Positions 16,237 through 24,583 of a stretch of 47,095 bases of DNA are shown here, one piece after another. Source of the stretch: SAR202 cluster bacterium (lineage in GTDB: Bacteria > Chloroflexota > Dehalococcoidia > Lucifugimonadales > Lucifugimonadaceae); contig RQOU01000056.1 of the NCBI GenBank assembly GCA_008373165.1, positions 1-47,095 of the forward strand. Direction: 5' to 3'. Below the pieces are notes generated by a model. It was given only the letters and a program-made list of their open reading frames with translations, did not search any database and had not been told where the DNA came from. The translations under genes and the position numbers were made by a program. Within the stretch, counting starts at the first letter, position 1. Each line of letters begins with the position of its first letter.

Positions 16237-17106
16237 TCAAGCGTCGCGCCACGTAGTTTTTGGGTCCCAACCGAGTATTCTTTTGGCTTTTTCTATCGAT
16301 ATGGCAGTCGAATTCCCTGGCATATGTTTACGGATTTCAGCTTGCGGATAAACATTTTTTATTAATTCTTCCGTCGGTTCGTCAGCAGAAGTGTCCTCAT
16401 TGTTGATGAAAAACGCCTCGTGACCTTCAAAGTTTGCTTCGATCGCCAGTACACAGGCTCGGGCTGATTCACTGATATCGCTCCAACCCCAAAAATGTTT
16501 AGCATTACTGTCGTATGCACCAGCACGTTTAGGGGCAGCATTGAGTTCGCTCTGCCGTTTTTGATCCATCAGTCCGTGAAATCGGACGCTGGCGATTTGT
16601 ACTTTACCGGGTCGACGCCTTACGAATGCCTCGGCCATTTCCTCGCCCAACCATTTACCTAATGAATACGCGTCTTCGGCGAAAGTAGGCTGTAATTCAT
16701 CTATAGGGAAATATGGTCGGGCAGTGACGTTTTCCGAAAAAATTGCACCGATGGCATTTACTGAAGAAGCCAGGACGATCTTGGTGATCCCTAATGATTC
16801 AGCTGATTCAAGTATGTTCCAGGTGGAGGTCATGTTGACTCGGAAAACTTCGTGTTCAGGAGCTATGACGGGGTTTGTGATAGCTGCCATATGGATCACA
16901 GCATCACAGCCTTGCATGCTAGAGAGAACTTGACCGAAATCGGTCACATCCACAGTCTTGAATGTATAGTCCTGTGGTTGAACAATGCCCGTGTCGCTAG
17001 GTGGATTTTTATCGATTCCAACCACGTTGTAACCATTTTCAAGGAGATCCTGGACGATGTATTGACCGGCTTTTCCTGTAGAACCGGTTACGTAAATAGT
17101 TTTCAA
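16237..17106 (-). CDS. NAD-dependent epimerase/dehydratase (extended SDR), uronate-dehydrogenase-like
   Basis: A Rossmann-fold short-chain dehydrogenase of the extended type. It has the NAD-binding TGSTGKAG (7-14), DVTD at about 53-56, HMAA (72-75), SS at 114-115 and the catalytic YSLGK (Y147, K151). The length of 289 residues and elements such as LASSVNAIG and SVRFHGLM resemble uronate dehydrogenases and sugar-nucleotide epimerases. I cannot tell them apart without comparison. If a uronate dehydrogenase, its product would be an aldarolactone, a natural substrate for the adjacent lactonase-like genes. TTG start with no strong ribosome-binding site seen. It lies 97 bases upstream of the phosphotriesterase-like gene, same strand. 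Confidence 0.8.
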   Translation of the reverse strand: MKTIYVTGSTGKAGQYIVQDLLENGYNVVGIDKNPPSDTGIVQPQDYTFKTVDVTDFGQVLSSMQGCDAVIHMAAITNPVIAPEHEVFRVNMTSTWNILESAESLGITKIVLASSVNAIGAIFSENVTARPYFPIDELQPTFAEDAYSLGKWLGEEMAEAFVRRRPGKVQIASVRFHGLMDQKRQSELNAAPKRAGAYDSNAKHFWGWSDISESARACVLAIEANFEGHEAFFINNEDTSADEPTEELIKNVYPQAEIRKHMPGNSTAISIEKAKRILGWDPKTTWRDA

Positions 17107-17261
17107 AGTTCGGTCCTGTTTTCAAACTGTTCTATGTCTGAGGGGGTATGTCTAAAGTTAGAGATGACGACTAGGTCGTTAATGTTCTCGTCGTTTGGCG
17201 TAATGTTGCTTTCACTCTTAGGCGTTTATCCTGGCATGTAATAGCAGTTGTAAAAATGGAC

Positions 17262-17972
17262 CTAGAACGTTGGTTCCATCAAGACGTCTAAGAAGCCAAT
17301 CGGTCCTCGGTCATCAGCGTACCAGAGACGATTTTCCCTTATGGTCATTCCGTGTACTTGAACTGGATCGTTCACCCTGAAAGCGTCGTAACAGCGGCCA
17401 TCTTCAAGACGATGCCGGCTTACCACGCCAAATGCTGTATCAGCAATCCAGACGTGACCTTCCTGCTCGGCCCATGAGAGTCCATGGACACGGAACCCCG
17501 GGGCTTTCATTTTGTGTATTTCGCTCCAGTTTGAAGTGTCCATTACATGGACATATTGCGAGGGTGGTGAGGCGATGTATAGGTTTCCGTTTTTCCATTC
17601 CAGACCATGATCACCTGTCGCTTGGGATTTCCTCCCTGCTTCTGCGTCAAGATGTTCACGTGTTGCGTTGATCCCGGCGCCAGGAGATGGATATTTTTCT
17701 ATGGTTTTCCCGGTATCGATTTCTATTTGAAATATTTCGCAACTATATGTAGATGCGACCCAAACGTAACCACCGCCAAGCGTGATTCCGCTTGAGTGTT
17801 CGGTTTCCGTTGGGATATCGTGTAAAACCTCACCAGTCGACCAGTCGACTTTATACACGTGGTTGTCACCCTGATCGATGATCCAAAGACCATCATCTGC
17901 AGCTTGAAGACCGTTTGGTTTGGGGCCAGGAGCATTGAACTGAAATATGGGATCGGCAACTTTATGGGGCAT
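17262..17972 (-). CDS. SMP-30/NHL-type beta-propeller protein, possible lactonase
   Basis: A 236-residue protein made of repeated beta strands with recurring VWxAD-like patterns: GLWIIDQGDNHVYKVD, VWVASTYS, VWIADTAFG and LWYADDRGP. This is typical of small six-bladed beta-propellers of the SMP-30/gluconolactonase or NHL/Vgb type. No signal peptide is present. SMP-30 members open sugar lactones with a divalent metal. Definite metal ligands could not be assigned here, so enzymatic function is tentative. The gene is followed on the same strand by the SDR, then the phosphotriesterase-like hydrolase. Upstream it is divergent from uppP. Confidence 0.65.
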   Translation of the reverse strand: MPHKVADPIFQFNAPGPKPNGLQAADDGLWIIDQGDNHVYKVDWSTGEVLHDIPTETEHSSGITLGGGYVWVASTYSCEIFQIEIDTGKTIEKYPSPGAGINATREHLDAEAGRKSQATGDHGLEWKNGNLYIASPPSQYVHVMDTSNWSEIHKMKAPGFRVHGLSWAEQEGHVWIADTAFGVVSRHRLEDGRCYDAFRVNDPVQVHGMTIRENRLWYADDRGPIGFLDVLMEPTF

Positions 17973-18005
17973 GAGGTTTCTCTCACTCTCTAAGCACTAA
18001 AGGAA

Positions 18006-18027
18006 GCCCGAAAGCACTGAAACGGGC
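18006..18027. promoter_or_regulatory. Short GCCCG/CGGGC hairpin in the divergent region before uppP
   Basis: GCCCG (18006-18010) and CGGGC (18023-18027) can pair over a 12-base loop. The repeat lies in the 165-base region between the divergent beta-propeller gene and uppP. It has no strong T-run on either side, so a terminator is unlikely. I note it as a possible regulatory or structural element only. Confidence 0.2.
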
Positions 18028-18080
18028 ATTTAATTATTGTCTTGTGGCGGTAGTGTAACGTGCTATAACGATACTCGATA

Positions 18081-18102
18081 CACAAGTGCTTGAGCGCTTG
18101 TG
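18081..18102. promoter_or_regulatory. Inverted repeat upstream of uppP
   Basis: CACAAGTGC (18081-18089), loop TTGA, GCGCTTGTG (18094-18102). The arms pair over nine positions with a single G-U type mismatch. It ends 35 bases before the uppP ATG. The lack of a T-tract argues against a terminator; an operator or leader hairpin for uppP is possible. Confidence 0.35.
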
Positions 18103-18137
18103 GTCACAATATCCAAGCCGGACGGCACTAGAAACTA

Positions 18138-18959
18138 ATGTCTTTCATCCAGATCATCGCTCTCGCAGTTGTGCAAGGAATCACTGAATTCCTGCCTATA
18201 AGCAGCAGCGGTCACTTAATTCTCGGATCATGGCTGTTTAATTGGCCTGATCAAGGATTGGTTTTCGATACCGCAGTTCACGTTGGCACTTTGGCTGCGG
18301 TTATCACATATTTTAGGCGGGAATGGATTCAACTGTTCTTCGGTATCGGCAGAAATCAACTAGTAGAGGTTGATGATTCAGGAGGGGTGATACGGGCGAG
18401 GTCCCTTGTACTTTTGATCCTAATGGGAACAGTACCGTTGGCAATCGGAGGTTTGTTGATGAAAGACAGTATTGAGACTAATTTCCGTACACCCGAGGCG
18501 GTCGGATGGTCATTGTTAGTCACCGCTGTCGTTTTACTGGTTGGCGAGCTCGTCGGCCGCCGTAACCGGGATCTATCTACTTTGAGGTTGCCTGATTCTG
18601 TGATCATCGGATTTGCTCAAATGCTGTCAGTACTTCCCGGTATTTCGCGGTCTGGAATGACAATATCAATTGCTATCGGGCTTGGAATGACTCGTGCTGC
18701 CGCCGCTAGATTTTCCATGCTGCTAGCGACTCCAGCCATCGCTGGGGCGGGCTTGTTGCTTGCTGCCAATTCAGTAAATGCCGCAGCACCTGTGAACTGG
18801 TACGCAGCCTTGTTGGGTGCATGTATCTCGGCTTTTACTGGATATCTGGTGATAGCTGGGCTCATCAGGTTTCTCAAGACTCGTTCGTTCAGACCGTTTA
18901 TCGTTTATTGTGTGATTCTTGGTATTCTTGTGCTGGCCGCTACCTATTCTGGCTTTTAG
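18138..18959 (+). CDS. uppP: Undecaprenyl-diphosphatase
   Basis: UppP (BacA) removes a phosphate from undecaprenyl diphosphate so that the lipid carrier can be reused for cell-wall building. It gives some bacitracin resistance. The protein has 273 residues and about eight membrane segments. Both catalytic regions are present: GITEFLPISSSGH (14-26, with E17, the serines 22-24 and H26) and LPGISRSGMTIS. ATG start. Its presence indicates peptidoglycan or another undecaprenol-based envelope polymer in this organism. It stands alone between minus-strand genes. Confidence 0.97.
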   Translation: MSFIQIIALAVVQGITEFLPISSSGHLILGSWLFNWPDQGLVFDTAVHVGTLAAVITYFRREWIQLFFGIGRNQLVEVDDSGGVIRARSLVLLILMGTVPLAIGGLLMKDSIETNFRTPEAVGWSLLVTAVVLLVGELVGRRNRDLSTLRLPDSVIIGFAQMLSVLPGISRSGMTISIAIGLGMTRAAAARFSMLLATPAIAGAGLLLAANSVNAAAPVNWYAALLGACISAFTGYLVIAGLIRFLKTRSFRPFIVYCVILGILVLAATYSGF

Positions 18960-18986
18960 TCGAAAATTTACTTCCTTCTGAAGTCC

Positions 18987-19463
18987 TTAGTCTGGTTCTG
19001 CAGGTTCCCAGGTTAAGTCGCAGTTTTCGCACTCGTCCTGCCAGACGTGAACAGCTGGTGGCATGGCGACAGCGAATCTAAGGCTCATTTCATCACCTTC
19101 CGTGACGATATGGTGTACTGTCCCGCGCGGGATCCAAACGATATCGCCCTTGACGGCCTGGATAATCTCCCCTCCTGTCAACTCCCAGCGTAGTTTTCCA
19201 CCCATTACAACCCACCATTCGTCGAAGTTACTATGCCAGTGGGCGCGGTTACCTTGACCAGGTGCAGACGCGATAAGTGTTCCCAGGTTACGTTCATCTT
19301 CGATACAGAGTTCTATCCAAGGAGCAGGACCTCTACGAGCTACTATTTCATCTACTTTGATGTGCAGTCTTCCAGGTCCAATTGGTTTATCCACTCGAGG
19401 TGGGATCGGACCCTCAACTGTGTCCGCTATCGCGTCGTTCACTCCCTGCCAGGTCGTTGCCAT
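18987..19463 (-). CDS. Cupin-domain protein
   Basis: A 158-residue single-domain cupin. The first metal motif has H75 and H77 in AHWHSNFDEWW with E82, and the second has H117 in PRGTVHHI. This gives a usual 3-His-1-Glu site. The end carries a CENC pair of cysteines, which might bind a second metal. Cupins of this size act as dioxygenases, isomerases or sensors; the substrate cannot be deduced. It converges with uppP and its start faces the CehA-like gene at 19578, 114 bases away. Confidence 0.8.
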   Translation of the reverse strand: MATTWQGVNDAIADTVEGPIPPRVDKPIGPGRLHIKVDEIVARRGPAPWIELCIEDERNLGTLIASAPGQGNRAHWHSNFDEWWVVMGGKLRWELTGGEIIQAVKGDIVWIPRGTVHHIVTEGDEMSLRFAVAMPPAVHVWQDECENCDLTWEPAEPD

Positions 19464-19577
19464 TTGCTTTCCCCTTTATTCAGGAGTTTTATCTCTCTGG
19501 TTTGTTGCTGATTTTTAGTCTGAGGGCTAACGTAGCACGATCACCTCCGATAAGTAACATCAAGGACACGAAACGAT

Positions 19578-21014
19578 ATGCCCAAGATCATCGGTGAAAT
19601 AAGAGATGGTATTACGGGAGCTATTCTTCAGGCGAGAGTTCAGGTGCTCGATCCTGGTGGTGAAAATATTGCCCCCGCGGATGCCATGTGGAAAGTTGGG
19701 CCAGGTGAGCCGTTCTTTTACAGTGACGGCCAGTTTTCCCTAGATACAAAACGCGGTTATCACCGTGTGTTAGTTGAGCGTGGAACGGAATTTACGCCGT
19801 GGCAGGCGACAATCGAAGTCGGTGGTTCCTCGGATTTCTCTTTAGATATCCAGTTAGAACGTTGGTCTGATCTTCCGAATAGGGGCTGGCATCCTGGCAA
19901 TACTCATATTCATTATGATGAGAAAGAAAGTGATCCAGACCGGAGACTAGCATATGACTCGAGGGTTGAAGATCTGCGTATGACTGCTGTGTCGATTCTC
20001 AAGCGATGGGATCTTGATTATGCGACTAATAAATACCCCCCTGGAATGCTCACCGAGTACACCGACACTCATCACTATGTGCAAAGTGGTGAGGAGACCC
20101 GTCACAATCATGATCCATTCAAAATTGGTTACGGACATGTGATGTTGTTGAATATTCATAATCAGGTCGAACCGATAAGTCGTGGTCTGTTGGTTGACCA
20201 ATTCGATCCTGATTACCCACCTCTTAGTCATGCGTGTGACCAGGCGAATGATCAGGGCGGTCTTGTAATCTGGTGCCACAACGGACAAGGAATGGAGGCT
20301 CCGGTTGCAGCTGCCCTTGGAAAAGTTCACGCTATGAATCTTTTTGATCCATTTTGGAACGATGTCGAATATCTTTACTGGTACCACATGCTGAATACCG
20401 GGATTAAGATGCCGGTTTCGACGGGCTCTGACTGGTTTGTCAGTTCAGCAAACAGGGTTTATTCACAGACCGATGGAAAATTTGCCTATGAGTCATGGCT
20501 TGACGGAGTACGCAATGGCCGAACGTTCATTACCAATGGTCCGGCGCTATTTCTGATGGTTGCCGGCAAGGAACCTGGCGGGACTATAGAGGTGGAAAAA
20601 GGTTCTCGTTTACCGGTTGAAGTTAACTGGCATTCACATCATCCCGTGGAACGCGTAGAAATTGTTTTGAATGGTGAAGCCGTAGAGCGACGTGACTTCC
20701 CTGAAGGCAGTAATTCCGGGCATATTGAAACCGATCTTGTGGCTGAATCTGATGGGTGGATTGGAGCTCGAGTTGGATCGGGTTCACGTGATTCTTTTAA
20801 CCAGCCAATTTGGGCGCACACGAGCCCCGTTTATATTAAAGGTACCTATATTCGCTCTGAGGCAAGTTTCAACTCAGCAACGTATTTCACCGAACGTATA
20901 GGAGAGGGTATTGACTGGGTCAAAACTAAAGGACGCTTTTACTCGGATGGTCAGCGCAAAGAAATCGTAGACCTATTTAGACAAGGGCAGGATTGGTATA
21001 GCAATCTGAGTTGA
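19578..21014 (+). CDS. CehA/McbA-type PHP-domain metallohydrolase
   Basis: The N-terminal ~95 residues form a beta-sandwich-like region. A PHP/amidohydrolase-like metal domain starts at WHPGNTHIHYDE (105-116, with H110 and H112). Further motifs are VIWCHNGQG, a predicted ligand His, and STGSDWF, with the metal-binding Asp. This arrangement matches the CehA/McbA family, whose founders hydrolyse carbaryl and similar esters or carbamates; most members are uncharacterised. A C-terminal beta domain (from ~345) follows. No signal peptide. ATG start. The next gene, of unknown function, is 73 bases downstream on the same strand. Confidence 0.8.
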   Translation: MPKIIGEIRDGITGAILQARVQVLDPGGENIAPADAMWKVGPGEPFFYSDGQFSLDTKRGYHRVLVERGTEFTPWQATIEVGGSSDFSLDIQLERWSDLPNRGWHPGNTHIHYDEKESDPDRRLAYDSRVEDLRMTAVSILKRWDLDYATNKYPPGMLTEYTDTHHYVQSGEETRHNHDPFKIGYGHVMLLNIHNQVEPISRGLLVDQFDPDYPPLSHACDQANDQGGLVIWCHNGQGMEAPVAAALGKVHAMNLFDPFWNDVEYLYWYHMLNTGIKMPVSTGSDWFVSSANRVYSQTDGKFAYESWLDGVRNGRTFITNGPALFLMVAGKEPGGTIEVEKGSRLPVEVNWHSHHPVERVEIVLNGEAVERRDFPEGSNSGHIETDLVAESDGWIGARVGSGSRDSFNQPIWAHTSPVYIKGTYIRSEASFNSATYFTERIGEGIDWVKTKGRFYSDGQRKEIVDLFRQGQDWYSNLS

Positions 21015-21087
21015 TTACTCTTGGCGTTTAGATCCACTTTACAAACAGGTACAATCGCGCGTCCAGATCTCACTACAACAATCTTGA

Positions 21088-21798
21088 GTGCGTCCTTTAA
21101 ATATTATGTCAGTTGAATCTCTTTTTGATCATTACTACCAACGAGCAACGACTCCGATTCGTAACACAAAATTCGGACGAGAACAGCGCGGGTCACTAGA
21201 TATACGACACGTAGTTGAAGACGATGAATTCCGTCAGATGACTCACAAAATAATTCTGAGAGATGGAGTTGCATCGTGTGTCTGGCGTGAACAGGAATGG
21301 GGATTAGCTGAAAATTCCCTGGATGTGACACATTTTGCGGATGGAATAGTGAGTCAAGTGAGCCTGAGGCACACAGGTGAGGAGGTCACCGGACTCAAGG
21401 TCAGTCTGACTCGAAATGAATGGCTGATATCGGACCCGGATTTTCGTCTTCCGTTCATATTCGGTCGATCCGACATGGAGACCTGGTATCGAGCAAAAGA
21501 TTTCAAAATGCGGTTGAACAGAGTTAGGTTAGCGTGGGACTACGTCACTAAGCACACATTTCCTGTTCGGGATTATGGTATTGATAAGGCTAAAGCCGAA
21601 CACGTTTATAAAGGTGTTAAGTATCGAATTGAACTGGATGAGGTGATTCGACTCAAAATTGATGGGGACTTAACTCGTAACGTTGAGTGGCGTAGTGAAC
21701 TTAGCGGTGATGAAGTTAGGGATCTGTTTGCATATGCTACTGGCGAATCGTGGATGGATGGCTGGGATCCTGTGGCTGACGTAATTAATAAACGATAG
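21088..21798 (+). CDS. Hypothetical protein (unrecognised)
   Basis: I do not recognise this protein of up to 236 residues. It is rich in charged and aromatic residues, shows no signal peptide or membrane segment, and looks like an all-beta or alpha/beta soluble protein. The N-terminal half contains a repeated strand-like pattern (IILRDGVASCVWREQEWG). GTG at 21088 gives the longest frame; an ATG six codons later is equally plausible, and neither has a strong ribosome-binding site. It follows the CehA-like gene on the same strand and ends 17 bases from the convergent mlrC-like gene, so it probably shares the CehA-like gene's transcript. Confidence 0.6.
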   Translation: MRPLNIMSVESLFDHYYQRATTPIRNTKFGREQRGSLDIRHVVEDDEFRQMTHKIILRDGVASCVWREQEWGLAENSLDVTHFADGIVSQVSLRHTGEEVTGLKVSLTRNEWLISDPDFRLPFIFGRSDMETWYRAKDFKMRLNRVRLAWDYVTKHTFPVRDYGIDKAKAEHVYKGVKYRIELDEVIRLKIDGDLTRNVEWRSELSGDEVRDLFAYATGESWMDGWDPVADVINKR

Positions 21799-21815
21799 TC
21801 CAGTCAGGTGTTTTT

Positions 21816-23351
21816 TTAGTCGCTGATGTACTTTGCGTTTAGGTCCAGCGGGTATAAAGAGTTCCGTACGTTCTTGTATTGGAATGTAGACATATCCCCG
21901 GAGGTTGCACCAGGCGTATTGACCGTGATCATTTCATTGGCGATCGGTTGGTATGCAGGGCGCGGAGACACCACGCCCTTGGCAATAACGATGTCGAAAT
22001 TTTCGGGACGGTAGCCGAGAGAATAGAACTGTTCACGGCTCATATTTCCAACTCTGGTTGTAACTAAAGCAATAGTTGGTCCTTCGTCGGATTCGATAAC
22101 CACTGTAGTTCCGCCATCAAAGAATCTCCAGCCCGCATGGACGATTCCTGCGTCTTCGAACCTTCCATCAGATATCCGAGTGATTCTCCCAGTCAGTTGT
22201 ACTGGCTTACCATGCATCGAGTCTGTTTTCCCTCCGACTTTCACTGTAATGGTCTTTCCTATGCCTGCTGTTAAACAGGCTTCAATTGCTTCGGGGTCAC
22301 GAATGGTCTGCAGCCATGACTTGGCACCCTGCTTTAGAGCTTCCGCAAGCAGGAAAGTGCTGTCTCCTGAACTTCCGGCCCCGATGTTGTCACCGACATC
22401 CAAGAGCACGATTGGACCTGACTTTTCAGGTTTAACACTGGCTCTTTCTAGTGCGTATGCAACCGCTTCTGATGGTTTGGGCCCAGCAGGCTGGTATAGC
22501 TCTTTTCGATTCGACCAGGCCCGTCTCGCGATCCACTGAGCTGCTTTCTTAGCCTGTTCGGCTGAATCCTCGTGCAGGGCATAGCACGCGAGACCGTTTT
22601 CCTGAACATCAGACCAAGGGTATCCTTGCCCAACCGAGCCACCGACGACGCCAGGCCACCGAAGCACCGACTCCAGATCGTCGATCACAGCTTTCATAGG
22701 CATGACACGCGTGTCATGTTGAAATATTCCAATCACCATAGGCGGCTGTTCAAGCCATTTCGCAGGTCGCCAGTTTTCGGTGATCATTCTTAAAATCAGA
22801 TCACAGGCATCGTGGGCCCGAGGTACTGCATCCGTATGTGGGTTAGTTTTGTAAATGACGAGGGCATCGGTCATGTCGGCCATTAATTGTGACACGTTAG
22901 CGTGCAGGTCTAGTGTCATAGCGACAGGTACATTGGGACCTACGATTTCTCTTACGCGGCGAGCCAGTTCTCCGTCCATGTCCGGGTATTCTTCTGATAC
23001 GGCTGCTCCCATTTGGTTTATTAGTATTGCGTCAAATGGCCCTTGGGCCCGGAGCATGTCTAAAGCTTCACCGCCGATCGTGTCGAACACCTGTTTACTA
23101 ATGGTGCCTGCTGGATCAGTTGCAGCAAAAATCAATGGCACCAGATCGAAATTATGTTTTTCTGAAGCCTGTATGAAACCGGCCATAGATGTTTGGGCTG
23201 ATTTATGCATGTCGTAGTACTGTTGCCCGCGTTGAACAGCATAAGTTTGTAAACCTGATTGTTCGAACGCCGCCATGGTCGTTTTATTACTGGCGAATGT
23301 GTTTGTCTCGTGGTGGATCCCAAGTGTGGCGATGCGTAGTTTTGTGGGCAT
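21816..23351 (-). CDS. MlrC-family (M81) metallopeptidase-like protein
   Basis: A 511-residue member of the M81/MlrC family, named after a protein of the microcystin degradation pathway that cleaves a linear peptide intermediate. The N-terminal signature GIHHETNTF holds likely zinc residues (H13, H14, E15). A second conserved motif, MTLDLHAN near 145-155, adds an Asp and a His. The C-terminal domain (DUF1485 C-terminal part) from ~300 contains LLDVGDNIGAGSSGDST, also typical. Most MlrC homologues lie in clusters unrelated to microcystin, so activity on a small amide or peptide is only inferred. ATG start; no strong ribosome-binding site. Confidence 0.88.
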   Translation of the reverse strand: MPTKLRIATLGIHHETNTFASNKTTMAAFEQSGLQTYAVQRGQQYYDMHKSAQTSMAGFIQASEKHNFDLVPLIFAATDPAGTISKQVFDTIGGEALDMLRAQGPFDAILINQMGAAVSEEYPDMDGELARRVREIVGPNVPVAMTLDLHANVSQLMADMTDALVIYKTNPHTDAVPRAHDACDLILRMITENWRPAKWLEQPPMVIGIFQHDTRVMPMKAVIDDLESVLRWPGVVGGSVGQGYPWSDVQENGLACYALHEDSAEQAKKAAQWIARRAWSNRKELYQPAGPKPSEAVAYALERASVKPEKSGPIVLLDVGDNIGAGSSGDSTFLLAEALKQGAKSWLQTIRDPEAIEACLTAGIGKTITVKVGGKTDSMHGKPVQLTGRITRISDGRFEDAGIVHAGWRFFDGGTTVVIESDEGPTIALVTTRVGNMSREQFYSLGYRPENFDIVIAKGVVSPRPAYQPIANEMITVNTPGATSGDMSTFQYKNVRNSLYPLDLNAKYISD

Positions 23352-23410
23352 GTTTGAATATGGGCTGTATTTTTATTTGGATGAAGGAGTTCGGTGATTT
23401 TACGAAATAA

Positions 23411-23449
23411 AGAAATAAAAAAGTCGACGCAGCTTGAAACTGCGTCGAC
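23411..23449 (-). terminator. Intrinsic terminator after the hydroxyacid dehydrogenase run
   Basis: A perfect 10-bp stem, GTCGACGCAG / CTGCGTCGAC (23423-23432 and 23440-23449), with a seven-base loop. On the minus strand it is followed by TTTTTTATTTC. It lies 25 bases after the stop of the last of three minus-strand dehydrogenases, so mlrC downstream needs its own promoter in the next ~70 bases. Confidence 0.88.
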
Positions 23450-23473
23450 CTAGTTTTTAGCAATGGTCATTAG

Positions 23474-24517
23474 CTAACTTGCGGGATTGTTGATTTTTCC
23501 AGCTGAACCGGGCATTCGAGTTTTTGCTTCAAGTTTCGCCGTCACCTCTGGATTTTGGCCAGCACTGGGCCATTCCCCTCTTAAAACTGCTGCTACCTGT
23601 TGTGACGCGCGTTGTGGTGCAAGCCAAGCGGAACGCGTAGAAGCACCTGCCAGGTGCATTGCAGTGATCACATTATTCATCTGTAGTAACGGGTTTTTAG
23701 GGTCGACGGGTTCTTGCTCGAATACATCCAGGCCAGCCCCACGTATTTTCCCGGATTTAAGGGCATCGATCATCGCTGGCTCATCGGTCACCGAGCCTCG
23801 ACAAACGTTGATGTAATAGGCAGATTCTTTCATGTGATCGAACTGTTCGGCGCCGATCATGTGGAATGTTTCGGTGTTCAACGGGACCACTACGATAATG
23901 TAATCCGAACGCTCACATAGTTCGTTGATTTCAAAAACCTGTTCAACGTTGTATTCTCGGATAATCCAGGGGGCAACGTATGGGTCGTATACAAGTGTTT
24001 CCATCCTCCAACCCTGACCGAGTTTGCGAGCAACTTGGCGCCCTATGTTTCCAAAACCCACTATGCCGAGAGTTTGCTCGTCGATGGGTTCAATCGGAAG
24101 GAACGGTGACCGGTCCCAGTTACCGGTGTCTCGTAGTTGATTGGTGGTTTGCACAACTTGCCGATTTAGGGCAAGGGCCATCGTCACAGCCTGATTCGAA
24201 ACTTCTTCGGCACACATTCCTGCACCGTTCGTGACTATGATGCCCATGTCGGTAGCAGCATCTACATCTATATGGTTGAACCCGTGTGAGTAGACTGCAA
24301 GAACTTTGGCTTGGTCCGCTGCTCGTATCACTTGCTCGGTGCCCCAGCCGCCTCGCATCATGATTGCATCGGCACCTCGCACAGCTTCAATAGCTTCACC
24401 TTCTGATTGAGGCGATTCCTGGATGAATTCAACATCTAGATCAGCCATTTCGGCTCTTTCGTGATGCAAGGGATCATCGGTATTAGGTCCAAGAACCACG
24501 ACTCTTTGCTTTGTCAT
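23474..24517 (-). CDS. D-isomer-specific 2-hydroxyacid dehydrogenase, paralogue 1
   Basis: A NAD-dependent dehydrogenase of the D-2-hydroxyacid family (D-lactate, glycerate, phosphoglycerate type). The Rossmann motif is GFGNIGRQVA. The catalytic triad is Arg in NVCRGSV, Glu in LDVFEQEP and His in AMHLAG. The usual Pro before the catalytic His is replaced by Met. I start at the internal ATG because GGAG lies eight bases upstream; a frame 16 codons longer exists without this support. It shares the DVFEQEPVDPxNPxL segment with the next two genes, indicating a tandem paralogous family. A strong terminator follows. Confidence 0.88.
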   Translation of the reverse strand: MTKQRVVVLGPNTDDPLHHERAEMADLDVEFIQESPQSEGEAIEAVRGADAIMMRGGWGTEQVIRAADQAKVLAVYSHGFNHIDVDAATDMGIIVTNGAGMCAEEVSNQAVTMALALNRQVVQTTNQLRDTGNWDRSPFLPIEPIDEQTLGIVGFGNIGRQVARKLGQGWRMETLVYDPYVAPWIIREYNVEQVFEINELCERSDYIIVVVPLNTETFHMIGAEQFDHMKESAYYINVCRGSVTDEPAMIDALKSGKIRGAGLDVFEQEPVDPKNPLLQMNNVITAMHLAGASTRSAWLAPQRASQQVAAVLRGEWPSAGQNPEVTAKLEAKTRMPGSAGKINNPAS

Positions 24518-24583
24518 TTTTATTGCTCCATAACAGTGAATTGAAACCAAAGACCTGGGTTGCAACTAGTGCTTTAGCCCAAG

